From the NCBI GenBank assembly GCA_950295325.1, contig OX485807.1, positions 15,839,001-15,903,000 on the forward strand: a stretch of 64,000 nt of DNA, read 5' to 3'. The notes under the pieces were generated by a model that did no database searches, had not been told where the DNA came from, and worked only from the letters and a program-made list of their open reading frames with translations. Position 1 is the first letter of the stretch. Each line of letters starts with the position of its first letter. Made by a program: the position numbers and the translations under genes. Source of the stretch: Polytrichum commune (taxonomy: Eukaryota > Streptophyta > Polytrichopsida > Polytrichales > Polytrichaceae). Positions 22,229 through 33,681 of the stretch are shown here, in pieces.

Positions 22229-22831
22229 CTATTAGTCCATGCATTGGCAACTGATGGGCCCAATGAACTACAACAATGCATATTATTGGGTGCATCTTAT
22301 GTACAAAGAGTTGTTCATACTTTGAATGATTGTTTCCCATATCTTCCAGTATACAATGCAGCCAATATTTTCAGCCCTCGTAACTATTCAAGAGATGATA
22401 GTGATCGAATCACAAATACCGAATTGTGGCTCGAAAGAATATTGTTGAAGTTTCAATACACTGAAGTAGAAAGTGACATGTGTAAGGGAGAACTCCTTGA
22501 ATTTATGAAAACACTTCGACATGAGTGTGAGAACAAAAAGATATTTCAGGCTTGGCACATATGTGGTAGCAAATGACACACAAATTGGCCTAAACTTATG
22601 CAACTTTGGCAAAAAGTTATACTCATTCCATCAAGTATAGCTATTTGTGAGAGAGGATTTTCCAAACAAAATGCAATCAAAAGCCACTTGCACAATAGGT
22701 TGAACTTGAAGACCCTTGATGCTCTTATGTGGGTCTCTCATTGTGGGCTTGAAGTGGATGCAATGGATTGGGCAACCTTCTTCAACGTTTGGACAAACAT
22801 GCGAGACCAAAGGATACTTACACTTGATTAA
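22229..22831 (+). pseudogene. hAT-like transposase, C-terminal remnant with in-frame stop
   Basis: The frame reads LQQCILLGASYVQRVVHTLN, then PRNYSRDD, is interrupted by TGA at 22574-22576, and continues in the same frame with VILIPSSIAICERGFSKQN, IKSHLHNRLNLKTLDALM. The ERGFS-N-IKS-L-NRL-LDALM pattern is that of the hAT dimerisation region of ZNF862/DUF4371-type transposases. Only about 200 codons survive, and the sequence upstream is out of frame or lost. The stop could derive from CGA by C-to-T change. Confidence 0.75.
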
Positions 22832-23368
22832 TAGTTTTTTGTTGCAAATCAAGATTGTATTTTGATTATTCAAAATATTAGTTTTTCTAAAATATTGTGT
22901 AACCCAAAATTGAGGTGACATTTTAGAATAAGATGTACATGTCAATTGACATTCTATTTTTTTTGAAAACGTCACGTGACACTTTGAATTTGAAGTTGAA
23001 TGTCAAACGAAATTTGTCAAACATACACACTGATTGCGGCAAACTTTCAACTCCTCTCAAAATGGAATCGGCTACCAGTACTTCACAATCTTCGACCAAA
23101 TAGAATCTTAGCCTCAACTGTTTCTATGTAAGGCCAAGTTGTGTAGATGTTGATAAGATTTTAATTGTGATCATGGGACCTACAGTTCATGGAGCTCATA
23201 TACAGAACGTGTGGGACATATAACAAGACTATCTTTTAAAAATAATGGTACCCGATTTCGTGTTAGTTTTTGATGTACCAACATGGGATCACAATCAAAC
23301 AATTGAGATTGAGATCAAACTTCAAAGAATTCAACTAATGGAAATGCATGGAATCATCATGTCGACAC
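22832..23368. other. Non-coding spacer
   Basis: No gene recognised in this AT-rich stretch. Confidence 0.4.
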
Positions 23369-23413
23369 CAAAAGATTCCTCCCCATTCACGCCATGCATG
23401 TTGAACATCGCCG
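23369..23413 (-). pseudogene. Tiny EXORDIUM-like fragment
   Basis: Minus-strand codons read AAMFNMHGVNGEESF, against GATFNMNGANGKKF in the gene 0.5 kb away. Flanking DNA (ATCATCATGTCGAC) also matches the 3' flank of that gene (ATCACCATGTCGAC), so this is likely a decayed local duplicate of its 3' end. Confidence 0.6.
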
Positions 23414-23873
23414 CTTGAATGTCCAATGTGAGATATTTCTTGAGCTGTCCAGCTTAATTTATCGTTTATGATCGCAAGGAGCAAAGTCGAAAAAATAGCA
23501 CATCGTTCTCAAGTGCATGAAGACATGAATCGGCCTTCTTCATAATGAAAAAAAGAAAAAGAAAAGAGAAGAAGCAAAATCTACAAGCTCAAAACCGTCG
23601 ACTGTGCTCTTTAATCACCTATGTTATTGCATTGAGGAGTAGCATGTAATCCTGTCTGCCTGCCATTTTGCAGTGACAGCCTTAATCCAGCCAGACTACC
23701 TCAGATGCGGTGGATTGGGAAGGCACCATTGGATTGCTCTTTTGGCGATGAATCGACTACCGTCGAGCACTCTCAATCTTGAAAGAATTCAGTAATTCAA
23801 ACCATGAAATCACCATGTCGACAAGCTGCTCAATCAATCCCTCCCCCTCCTTGATGTGCACAAAAAGCACACC

Positions 23874-24992
23874 TTATTTGTTTGGACCTGTACACTTGTT
23901 GGCGTTCGGATCCCACAGCCACTGCACTAAAAACTTCTTCCCATTCGCTCCATTCATGTTGAACGTGGCCCCCGTTTTGCTCTTCAACAACAACCCGGAG
24001 TAACTTCCCCCCGCACCGGGGCCATAAACTCCCTCACAGAGATCCCCGATCTCGTTCGGCGCCGCAGGAGTATCCCCTGCGTACCAGGAATTGATGAAAG
24101 GATTACTTGCAATCTCAGCAAGCTCATGTCCCATGATACTGATCAATCCATCCAGCCCCGCATCACCGTTAGGGGCCTTCTGAGGTTTCACGAATCCATT
24201 CATGTAAGAAGGCACCGCGAAAGGGTAAGCACATGTCCCCGGACACTGCTTCCCGGAGTCCCCTACCCAGGCGTAAGGTAAGGTGTGTCCAACCATCGAA
24301 GGAAACGTGAAGTAATGGAATCCACATGCAGAGCTGCAGAAATCTTGCATGTAAACCTCCTCACCCGTCAACACCAAATACAATCCCCCGCCGGAGTCCA
24401 CCGGCAAGCTTCCAGAGACTCCCGGAAGCTTGTTCGGAACGAGAGCATTCTTGATTAGGGTTTGGATGGAGAGACGTGTGAGACTCTTCCCCATCGAACA
24501 GGCTCCGTCCCATCGCTCACCTGCGATTCTTACTGAACCTGTGATGCTCTTCCCTGTTTGATCGGTGTATAGATTGAGGATTGACCACCAATCTTTCACC
24601 GAGGGGCTTGGTGCGGGTGCGGAGATCGAACGAAGAAACTCCCGAATCACTTCTTGCTTCCAAGCTGGCCAGCCTCCGTACCAGATTATGTAGACTGCGA
24701 TGCCATTGGTGAGTACCGGGCCGTTATGGTATTCCATGGTGACGGTGAAGGGAGTTGTGACTGCGGAGCCTACCAAGCTGCGGCGAGCACTTGCCGGACC
24801 TGCGAGGGATTGGTTCATCTGATTCTTTGATATTGGCCATGGCCGGAATCCGTAGGGGTTGCGCTTGTGTTTGTGGCATTTGGGTGCTTGTGGTTTCTCG
24901 GAGTCGATTCCCGCTCTGGCAGACGGAAATAAAGAGCATGTCGCCAGCAGTAGCACGAGTGCACATATGAGATTCATCCGCGCTGTTGACAT
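23874..24992 (-). CDS. EXORDIUM/PHI-1 family secreted protein
   Basis: A single-exon gene of 372 aa from ATG 24992 (MSTARMNLICALVLLL). EXORDIUM/phosphate-induced-1 proteins are apoplastic proteins linked to cell expansion and brassinosteroid or sugar responses; their biochemistry is unknown. A hydrophobic signal peptide (about residues 6-27, ending SARA) precedes a basic linker. Then come the family blocks: YHNGPVLTNGIAVYIIWYGG, VKDWWSILNLYTD, GGLYLVLTGEEVYMQDFC, ACGFHYF, MGHELAEIASNPFINSWYAG, EIGDLCEG, TFNMNGANGKKFLVQWLWDP, and the C-terminal Cys. An ATG at 24977 would start directly at the signal peptide. Upstream in-frame ATGs to 25118 would put about 40 non-signal residues in front and are less likely. 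Full length for the family, no lesions. Upstream DNA is tandemly duplicated. Confidence 0.95.
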   Translation of the reverse strand: MSTARMNLICALVLLLATCSLFPSARAGIDSEKPQAPKCHKHKRNPYGFRPWPISKNQMNQSLAGPASARRSLVGSAVTTPFTVTMEYHNGPVLTNGIAVYIIWYGGWPAWKQEVIREFLRSISAPAPSPSVKDWWSILNLYTDQTGKSITGSVRIAGERWDGACSMGKSLTRLSIQTLIKNALVPNKLPGVSGSLPVDSGGGLYLVLTGEEVYMQDFCSSACGFHYFTFPSMVGHTLPYAWVGDSGKQCPGTCAYPFAVPSYMNGFVKPQKAPNGDAGLDGLISIMGHELAEIASNPFINSWYAGDTPAAPNEIGDLCEGVYGPGAGGSYSGLLLKSKTGATFNMNGANGKKFLVQWLWDPNANKCTGPNK

Positions 24993-25007
24993 CTTTTGAT
25001 AAACCAT

Positions 25008-25325
25008 CTGTGAGGGAGGAAAGCAACGAGAGTGATGAGGACAAATAATATCCAAGGCATTGATATCTGAAAGTAAACAGAGCATCTTTCCAATATTTTT
25101 GCTTCGCAACCTATGCATAACTTCGGAAGAATGGACAAGGCATTAAGATTTGACAGTTTTCATGAAACATCTGTGAGAAAGAGCCAACGGGAGTGATGAG
25201 CAGAAATGACATCCAAGGGATTCAAATCTGAAATTAGACAGAAGAGCTTTCGATCCTTCGTGCTTCATAATCTATTGCTCTATGTATAACTTCAGAAGAA
25301 ATGGACAAGCCATTGAGATTTGAAA
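25008..25325. repeat. Tandem duplication upstream of the EXORDIUM gene
   Basis: Two copies of about 160 bp, 25008-25165 and 25170-25325. Each has ATCTGTGAG, then AACGRGAGTGATGAG, ACATCCAAGG, CTATGYATAACTTC, ATGGACAAG and ATTTGA. A third, more degenerate piece appears at about 25570-25640. They lie in the probable promoter or 5' leader, so they may duplicate regulatory sites. Confidence 0.75.
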
Positions 25326-25640
25326 ATGCTGATCAATTGCTGTTGCAGTGCAAGAGCAGAGCGACTTCGAAGATTGGCAGGCAAGTTAATAGTCGTGGTG
25401 GTCCAATCAGCAAAGAAGAAACATGATTGTGAAATGTATCTGTTACCGATCACACTGCACATCCGAAAACTCATGCTGGTCTGCAGAGTATTCATAATCC
25501 AGAGTGAAGAACAAAAATGAGTGGAAAGGTGAAAGTAGACAAGAGAAGCCCGTCTATCGCTCTAGAACTTCTGGTAGACTGGACAATGCATTTGAAAGCG
25601 CCGATCGACTACAATGTAAGAGTCGAGCGACTTTGAAAAT

Positions 25641-27501
25641 GGATCAATGCTGCGCTCGTTGCACTATAATTTCGAAACACAACTGATGCGTAGATATTGC
25701 GCTAACCCTAAAAACGTTACTACACATAAAGACCGCATTGAAAACAGGAAGCATTCGATACAGGACACCAATCTGCGATCACCAATTTGTCCAAAGACAC
25801 GCAAATCATGGATCAATGTTCAAGGTATAGTTCAGTCCAGCTTCTTCATCGATCTCAGACTGCAGCTGTAACGCAACAAACAGTCATCCCTGCAGAATTG
25901 GCAAAGCATGACTGTATTGGAAAGTAAGCACCAATGTAAAGAATCTCCATAGTTGAGATCAATAGCGAGCAGATCCGACCTCTTTCATATCCTGCCCCAT
26001 CCTCTCTGCAGATGATCCAACATGCTTCCAAACATACTATAACTTAACCCCCTTCTTTCTCGCTTGCTCCTCCTCGCATGGCAACTCTTGATGGAGTTGG
26101 TTCAATACTACACAAAACTCCATATCTGTAATAGTTCTCTACAAGGCGCATCATCTACCTTGATAGTACATCGACACAGAGTAGGTTCATAAGGGAAGAA
26201 CACCCTATCCTCAAACACACAACGTCCAATTCAAATTCCTCCGCACGCATGATCTGGTTCCCGGAAACGTTCAGCTCCATATGTGGCTTGACTTCCTTCC
26301 AAATCGATGCTACTGGATCAACAGGACATCATCTGACATCAACAATGCAGTTTGTGTGAACCCGATACACTTTGTCACCACCATCCATCAACGCAGAAAA
26401 GAATATGTACCTTGAAGAATCTGTACCCTGCAACCTCCCGGCACTCCTCATCCCCCACAGGATTCCATGATGATCCAGATGATGTTGATCACAACCCTGC
26501 TGCTACCTTCATTCCTTCCGCTGATCCTCCCAGCTCCAGCAACCAAGGCTCTCCGAAGCAATTTCTGAAATCGTTTCAGATACACCTGCTACGCCATTCA
26601 GGCCCCCCCCCCCCCTCCCCTCCCATCCGATGCTGATCATTAATGATGATGATGCTGACGAGGTACATCGATCGCTCGCAACATGATACCTCACCACCAC
26701 CATCTGGGGGCGGATTAACCCATCGGCTCCTTCTGAGCTCCGCTTTTTACTACGACACGGGTGTTCCATCGAGCCACTTGTTTTTATTAGGGTTCAGGGC
26801 TCATTTGGTTCCAGCCACCATCCAAAAAATAGTATTCGCTTGCAATGACTCATTTATCATTGATGAATCCTGATGATGTGATGACGCCTGGATATTGCCG
26901 CCTCGAAGGGGGGCCAATAGTAAGGCGCCACCCTGTGATTGCTTCGCATTCAAAAACCCCTCAGGTGGAACCCTGGAGGAAAATGCGGTCCCCCACGTCT
27001 CCGATACCTACGAAATAGCAAGCCCCTGCCGAACTTTGCTCCTGCATTCTCGCCTGACCCGTTTTTGTTTTGCGTGGGATTTTCCATATGCTCCTCCTCA
27101 AAGGCAGGAGGAGGCATGGAGGCTGAAGATGTATGGTAACCACCAACTCCCCTCGCCATACTTAATTAAACACTCGTCACGCGGCAGATCTTTCTATGTT
27201 GTCAATTGATATGCACTTCACATGTGTCTGCATGAAATTGAAGGACGATGCGTTTCGAAGAGCTTTCCGATGCTGACCTATTGCCGAGACCGATTGATCT
27301 GCGGGAGCTGGTGATCGATCGATTGCCAAGTTCACCATCCCTCCATCGCCGATCCAGCGCCTTCATTCATTGCAGGAGGCTTTTTGATTTGTGGCCAGAG
27401 TTCACCTCGCCTCCGCTTCAATCGCACCCCATTGCAAAAAGCATGCAAAACCAATTATGGACAATTGGAACGCTCTTACGTGGAGCGCAAACAAAAGGAA
27501 C
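25641..27501. other. Intergenic, no convincing gene
   Basis: Composition is a little GC-richer than the AT-rich repeats around it. Several short open frames (for example 27248-27556) show no recognisable domain. Contains a C-run near 26600. Confidence 0.4.
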
Positions 27502-27878
27502 TACACTAACTATGATATTTAGTGTCACCAACTCTAATGCTCTTGCTCAATACTAATTGTAAATCGCGGTGTAGTGACACCAACACTAAATGGTGACCCA
27601 ACATTATTTGTCATTCCTTGTAAATAAAATGTGGATGATTATAGATTGATAGTGTTGCAATTACTGTCACTTAGCAAGTGACTTTTCATCCAAACTCAAT
27701 CATCCATGACAATAGTTCATCACAAGTTGGTGACAAGAGAAGGTATGATTTCGGCCAGTGGATGAACTCATCCATCGTCCATGACAATATTTGTAGACTT
27801 ATTCATAAGAAGTGTCATCCAAAAAGTTATCATAGTGACATAAAATACCATATGACACTAAATATCGTATTTAGTGTA
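27502..27878. mobile_element. Miniature element family B (377 bp) with 25-26-bp inverted ends
   Basis: Left end TACACTAACTATGATATTT then AGTGTCA. Right end TGACACTAAATATCGTATTT then AGTGTA, the reverse complement with about two differences. Each end is itself nearly palindromic (ACACTAAATAT / ATATTTAGTGT). Related stretches occur at about 8.4-8.7, 17.7, 39.5-39.6 and 40.3-40.5 kb. No coding capacity. Confidence 0.8.
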
Positions 27879-30330
27879 CATCTTCTAATCAAAAGTGACC
27901 CAAAATTATTCTAGAAGAGCTTTGAAGAAAAAGATGATTCAGCCTTCTAATTTACGCCACAAGAAGTAGTAGATTATTGCATAGAAATATACACTTCACG
28001 ACAAAGTATCATTGATCATTTTGTTCCAAACATTCAACTTCTTGTTGTTTTTAACAATAGGGGAAATATGGGTCCATGTGAAAGATTTAAGGACATCACA
28101 AGGTTGGTGATATCCATGGGTTGGAACTAAAGTTTCTGAAATGGGATGCAAATGATGTGATTGTATGGTTACTTTGAGTTGTCTAGTAAAAGACATAGAG
28201 TCGTAGGTATGAAAGCCTTAATGGGCACTTTGAGGAAAGAAGTAGTAGTCATAATCACTTGTTGGGAACTCAAATCCCATCTATTGAAGGCTTTGATGCT
28301 TCTTGCTTTCACATACAACACTAAAATTTGAGGAGGTAATTTGGAAAACTCACATTGGAAGGTTTCGAGAAGGGCATGAAGATGCGTATGACTACCTATT
28401 AGAAGCCCATTAGAGAAAAGTTCCTATCACTATTTCATAATGTAATTCTAGGGAGCCTCGAGTCTTTCTTTCAATTAGACCATCAAGTTGATATTAGCCT
28501 CTATCTCACAAAGACTACTGCACTCCACCACTCTAGAGAATTAGTTGGTTTGAAACCATCATAATGTATTTTTAGTCTCATTAAATGTGTGTGTTTGTGT
28601 GCGCGTGGTCTATATTGATGTGTGCAATTAGGACCTATGTTGCCTTCGCAAACAGGTTGCCCATTTACACATGCAAATAATATTTTGTCAAAATTATATT
28701 ACAAAAACGTAAAGACCTTGGACTTTTTATGTCCTTTGAAATATGTCCATTGTTTTAGCAAAATCCATCCATTTGAGATGACAATGCCCGCCATACACTA
28801 TCTTTATGCAATGGAATGCCCCGATGGATTGCATTACGATATTTGAGGGCACATGCTCGAAAATCCCGGAATGCACAACAATAAAGGATGTTCCCCTATA
28901 CTTATAACTTTGTTAATTCATCCATATAACAACCACATCAAAACTAAATAAATAAATCCATGTGTATTGTTATTATGGTAACAAAATTCCATAATAGGGT
29001 GGAATGTCATCAAAATAGCGTGGAGAAGCCTAATTGCACAACTTAGTGTAGGTTGTTGGTCACATCCGACATTTGCCAGCAACCCACAAGTGGGTGGATG
29101 ATTGTTAACGCAGTTGAACGTCAACAACTGGTTGTAGGTTACGCATTGATGGCAAGAGGGCACATGCAAGCTCGCTAGTCATATATGCATTTCTTTGGCA
29201 ACCTACATTGAGGGCAGGGAACACTAATGGGTTTACGATTCAAAAGTTTCAAGTTTGCCAATTATCGACATTGCCATGGTTTAGCATATGGTCTGGGGAT
29301 GGTTTGAAGCATTAGTACATATGAACAAGTGCAACAGTGCGATAGGCATGGATCAAAAGTAGTCTACCACCATCCTACATGGACGGTTTCAAATCTAGAA
29401 ATCATATAAATAACTATTAATTCTTCAAGAAACAAATTGCGACAAACTTGAAATCCACTATTTTCCCAATTCGTCTTTGTTAATTCTTATTTTCTAGAAT
29501 ATAATCTCCCATAGATTTTGGTATTCTATGAAATCTTGTAATCTCCATCGAAGCCACAAAAGCAAGATTGTGGACATTTTGGAAGGGTTGAACGGCAAAG
29601 ATGCATGGGCATTGACGGTGTTGACGGTCAACCTTTCCAAAACAATCGAGCATTGACACTAACATGTTGGATATATGGTGCAAAAGTGCTCCATGATCTC
29701 AATTCATATGCACATGTGCAACATGTGCAACATGTAAGTACATGATGGGCCTGCACCAATCTACTATACATTTTGAAATGCCCAAGCATCGAGGTCGCAC
29801 AGGTGCTCCCACAATCCACTTGCGATGGTGAGCCAATGGCGGGTGTTCAATAACAACGACTTGGATGGTCATGCATATTAATTTCATGAATAAGGGTGCA
29901 ATGGGTTGAGTTGGCACATGTCCAAAGTAGTCTATTATACATATTTGTACTATGGCATGGTGAGGGTGTATGGGCGTTGCCACAATTGTTGCTCCAAACT
30001 ACACGTTTTGGAACTCCTATATGGTGAGGTTGCATGAATGTCGATGCACATTGAACCCCACATGAAAGTTGCCATTCCACACTACTTGGACTATGCATCT
30101 ATCAAGGGTGCCCTATGTACGAGTCAATTGCAATATTAATTAATTTGATGCACCCTTGAAAATACCACATGTCATCATGTGATAATTATAACTACTTGGA
30201 ACTTATATGAACATCTTATTCATCATACATGTACAAGCACATGAGTCTTGGGTAACTAACACATGTTATTGAAAATTGTCCTACATCACTACAAAATATG
30301 CAAATGTACCGCAGTGGTAGATTTACAGTT
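27879..30330. other. AT-rich intergenic DNA
   Basis: No gene recognised. Confidence 0.4.
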
Positions 30331-30754
30331 TTATTACACGGGGAGGTCACTTCATTGTCAAGTTGACACTACGAGCGGACAAAGTTTGCTACCCCTATAT
30401 TACATGCCATATATAATTTTAAAATTTATGATATTTTTTCTACATATACATAACCATTGATAGTATCTTTTGTATAATTTTTTGAAATTTTTAGTCATCT
30501 TTATTTTTTTTAGTAATTGTTTTAGTTCAATTATGTGTCATTCTAGTTAGAAATGGTATGTTTTATGAAAAAAACAAATCATCAATATTAGTTACCACTT
30601 TTAACTATGTCATAGATACTGTGTATACCTACTCGTGAAAAAAATTTGATAAAATTTTGACCCATTTTGGTGGTGCAACTTACCAAAAGAAGATTTTTTT
30701 TGGCCGCACGTGGTGTTCAACTTGACAATGGAGTGATCTACCCGTGTTTTATTA
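30331..30754. mobile_element. Inverted-repeat element, arms of about 50 bp
   Basis: The left arm 30331-30380 (CATTGTCAAGTTGACACTAC in its middle) is the inverted partner of 30702-30754 (GTGTTCAACTTGACAATGG), with several mismatches. Between them is AT-rich non-coding DNA. Target duplication not resolved. Confidence 0.6.
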
Positions 30755-31716
30755 TAACGACGCACAACAATTGTCAAGGACTCATATGCTTGTAGTTTCA
30801 TTGAAACGAAGATGTGCGTGCAGTAAGTGGTCATATAGGCCAATCCCCCAATCATTCACGGTTATCATATTTTGAACACACAATCCGATTTCATCTAAAC
30901 ACATGTCTTTTGTGTCCATTCTTAGACCCATACCTTACCACATACCACTCAAATATAGGTCTCCATGTTATTGATATACACCACATGTCATCACATGCTA
31001 ATTATAACTACTTGGTGTCCATGCCCATGGCCACTTGCCTCATAGTTATGTACATGATGAGACCAGTGGGCATGGGCACAATTTGTAGTTGTTAATAATC
31101 TTGCACTAATTGCGTGTTTACTATCCTACGAGAAGTGGGTGTAAAAGAAATAATTCTAAATAACACGCATCTACCTTACATCCAATTTGGAGAGTATGCC
31201 TTCCTTGATTCACTTAGGCGCTTATTGGTTGGCAACACTAAGTGTAAGTACCTTTCTTAGGGGCCAACCACACTTGCTAGCTAGCACATAAAATTACCCA
31301 GTTGTTATCGACCATTATGTTGAAATAATATTAGTACATTGCTTCACCCGAGTTTCTCAACCTGAATATGATAGTGTAGTACTCTATTGTGAGAATAAAC
31401 AAAGTATAATTCTGAACAAAATTTGGCTTATTCAAGGCCCCACCCAACATACAAACAATTTTAGCTTAGCTAACATGTTTGTTTAAAAAAATTGGGTCCA
31501 CAATAGTAATCGAGTTGTTAGCCTTCAGGAGCTTTAAGAGCTTGAAGGGTTTGTTGGTTAACTCACCTCCGTTGGTTTACTAACTAATTATATAGTTATC
31601 TACTCGACTACCCAACATGCCCAATGGGCATGAAGCTTTTGCCCTTCTTCAAAACTATTTCTCCTCATAGCTCTTCCTCCAAATCACCGAAGGGGAGCGA
31701 ATGCGGAGGGGGGGGG
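30755..31716. other. Intergenic, no gene seen
   Basis: It repeats a short block also present near 30170 (ACATGTCATCA...TAATTATAACTACTTGG), so it is partly duplicated DNA. Confidence 0.4.
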
Positions 31717-32350
31717 GTCCTTCTTTGAGATCAATCGTGGGACCTCTTATCAAAACTCCTTATAATCATCAAGAATCATGACAAAAAGAAAGACAATACA
31801 TACAAATCATGGACTACATAATAGTTTCATGTATGTATATGGCAATCTTGAACCTAAAATAACTTTATTTAGTTATGCAAACAAATTAAACTCCTCAGTG
31901 AAATCACTTTGGATTCACATATGAACCCGCGGCTATGATTGAGGCGAAGCATCCCTCATTCACACCAAACCTAGCGGTTGGTGTCATCTTTCTCTCTCAT
32001 TCTCGCACTGCTTTTTGAAAAGAGAAAAAGGGCATGTGTTATATATATGCTTGTAAATGATTTTTTAATGACATGCCCTTCTTTGAGAGCATATTGCAAG
32101 ACCCCTTATTAAAACCATGTATATGCAAAAACTTCATGACAAAGGGAAAAACTACACATACTACATAATAGTTTCATATATGTATACGGCAATTTTGAAA
32201 ATCAAAGTAAATTGCCTCATTTATGCAAACAAAATACAAGTCTTAAGAGAAGAAAGAAAGCAAGTATTGTGTATGTATATCCATATATCAATTTTCTATT
32301 TATTGAAATCCTCTTCTTTGAGAGCACATGCAAGATCCCTTCTTAAAACC
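31717..32350. repeat. Tandem repeat, about 2.3 copies, period of about 230-360 bp
   Basis: CTTCTTTGAGA, GCAAGA-CCC-TT-T-AAAACC, TCATGACAAA, CTACATAATAGTTTCAT and TTATGCAAACAAA recur from about 31717, 32077 and 32308 (partial). Confidence 0.7.
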
Positions 32351-32622
32351 CCTCATGACCAGAAGGGTGATACTAGATACCTGATATTCTTTACACTATT
32401 ATGTGTGATTAAGTTGCCCCATGCTAATATACGCACATCACACACTATTTTGATTATTTATTACCACTATCAAAAATACAATAATTTGCCCTTATTGTGA
32501 TTAGTATACATATAATTAGAAATTATAATAATAAATTATTTTTAAATTTGAATTTGACCCAAGGTAATTTGCAAGGGTAGAGAGTCAACCTATTCACAAA
32601 GTCAACCGAATTGCATATAATA

Positions 32623-33121
32623 GGCCCACTTCACACACGAGACTGAGAGCCCGTGACCATTACACTTCAAGCACTCTTGTTGGTGGAAAAGGTGGAGCCG
32701 GTCCAAGTTCGCTTCACACTACGCTTGAGGGACCAACGAAGTAAGTGAATGCAAGATGGATGTAAAGTCTACATGGACTCCTACATGGCATCGAATGGAT
32801 CATGTTTCATGGTCACTTGGACGGTTTTCAAAAATCACCTCTTAGAAGTCGGCCTCACACAAAACCGGGAGACCCTGGCACTCCGAATGCTTACAACCGT
32901 TGATTTATTCTATTTTATTATGTGTGAGGACCCACATGAATAAAAACTCATTGAAATAGATGTTGGTTGTGGGCCTGGTCACATATGGCTTCACACTACA
33001 CTTGAGGATCCGTGACCACACTACATGATTTTGGAGGCGTGTTGGGATGGCCTTTGGACACTTTCTTTTGGGCTCTCACAATTTCTTGGTCACGACTCTT
33101 GGCTCGTGTGTGAAGTGGCCC
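32623..33121. mobile_element. Miniature element family C, copy 2
   Basis: Left GGCCCACTTCACACACGAG, right CTCGTGTGTGAAGTGGCCC, then TTA. Shares internal order with copy 1 at 7.9-8.4 kb. Abuts copy 3 with only TTA between them. Confidence 0.85.
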
Positions 33122-33124
33122 TTA

Positions 33125-33678
33125 GGGCCACTTCACACATGAGCCAAGAGCCGTGACCTTGTAATGGTGAGGACCCTTGACTCTCATCCAAAGGCCGTAC
33201 CATGGGTGTTGGGAAAGCCATTTTATGTAGTCTTTGGCCCTCAAGCATAGTGTGAAGTGAGAATGAACCATGTTGCGGGACCATTGCATATTTTGTTGGC
33301 GAAAAAAGAGGGGAGGATTTGGTTTAATATAATATGTCTCCAAGTTTATCAATTTAAGATAACTACTTGGTGGTGTTTGTCTGTCCTGAAATCTGTCCTG
33401 CTGGAAAAAATATTAAAAAAGTCATGGTCTCCCGGAATTTGCGTTAAGCCCACCTCTTGAAGGTGGGTCTGACGCAAATTCCGGTAGACCATGCACCCTT
33501 ATCCACAACTAGCCATGTAGGACTCCATGTAGACTTTTCATCCACGAACTTTTCTTTGGGCCTTTAGGCCTTCACCTCCTAGTGTGAAGTGAACTTGGAC
33601 AATCTCCGCCTTTTCGACCAATGAGAGCTCTTACATTGCCATGGTCAAGGGCCTTCAGCCTTGTGTGTGAAGTGGCCC
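33125..33678. mobile_element. Miniature element family C, copy 3 (TTA target duplication)
   Basis: TTA, then GGGCCACTTCACACATGAG at the left; TTGTGTGTGAAGTGGCCC, then TTA at the right. Both flanking TTAs are intact. Contains the foldback at 33423-33493, which the other copies lack. Confidence 0.87.
33423..33493. repeat. Imperfect 71-bp foldback
   Basis: Arms 33423-33455 and 33461-33493 are complementary at about 29 of 33 positions around a 5-base centre (CTTGA). Outer arm CATGGTCTCCCGGAATTTGC pairs with GCAAATTCCGGTAGACCATG. Confidence 0.85.
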
Positions 33679-33681
33679 TTA

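Noticed and set aside
24993-25118. Longer EXORDIUM start at 25118
   Set aside because: It would put about 40 non-hydrophobic residues before the signal peptide; the ATG at 24992 fits the family.
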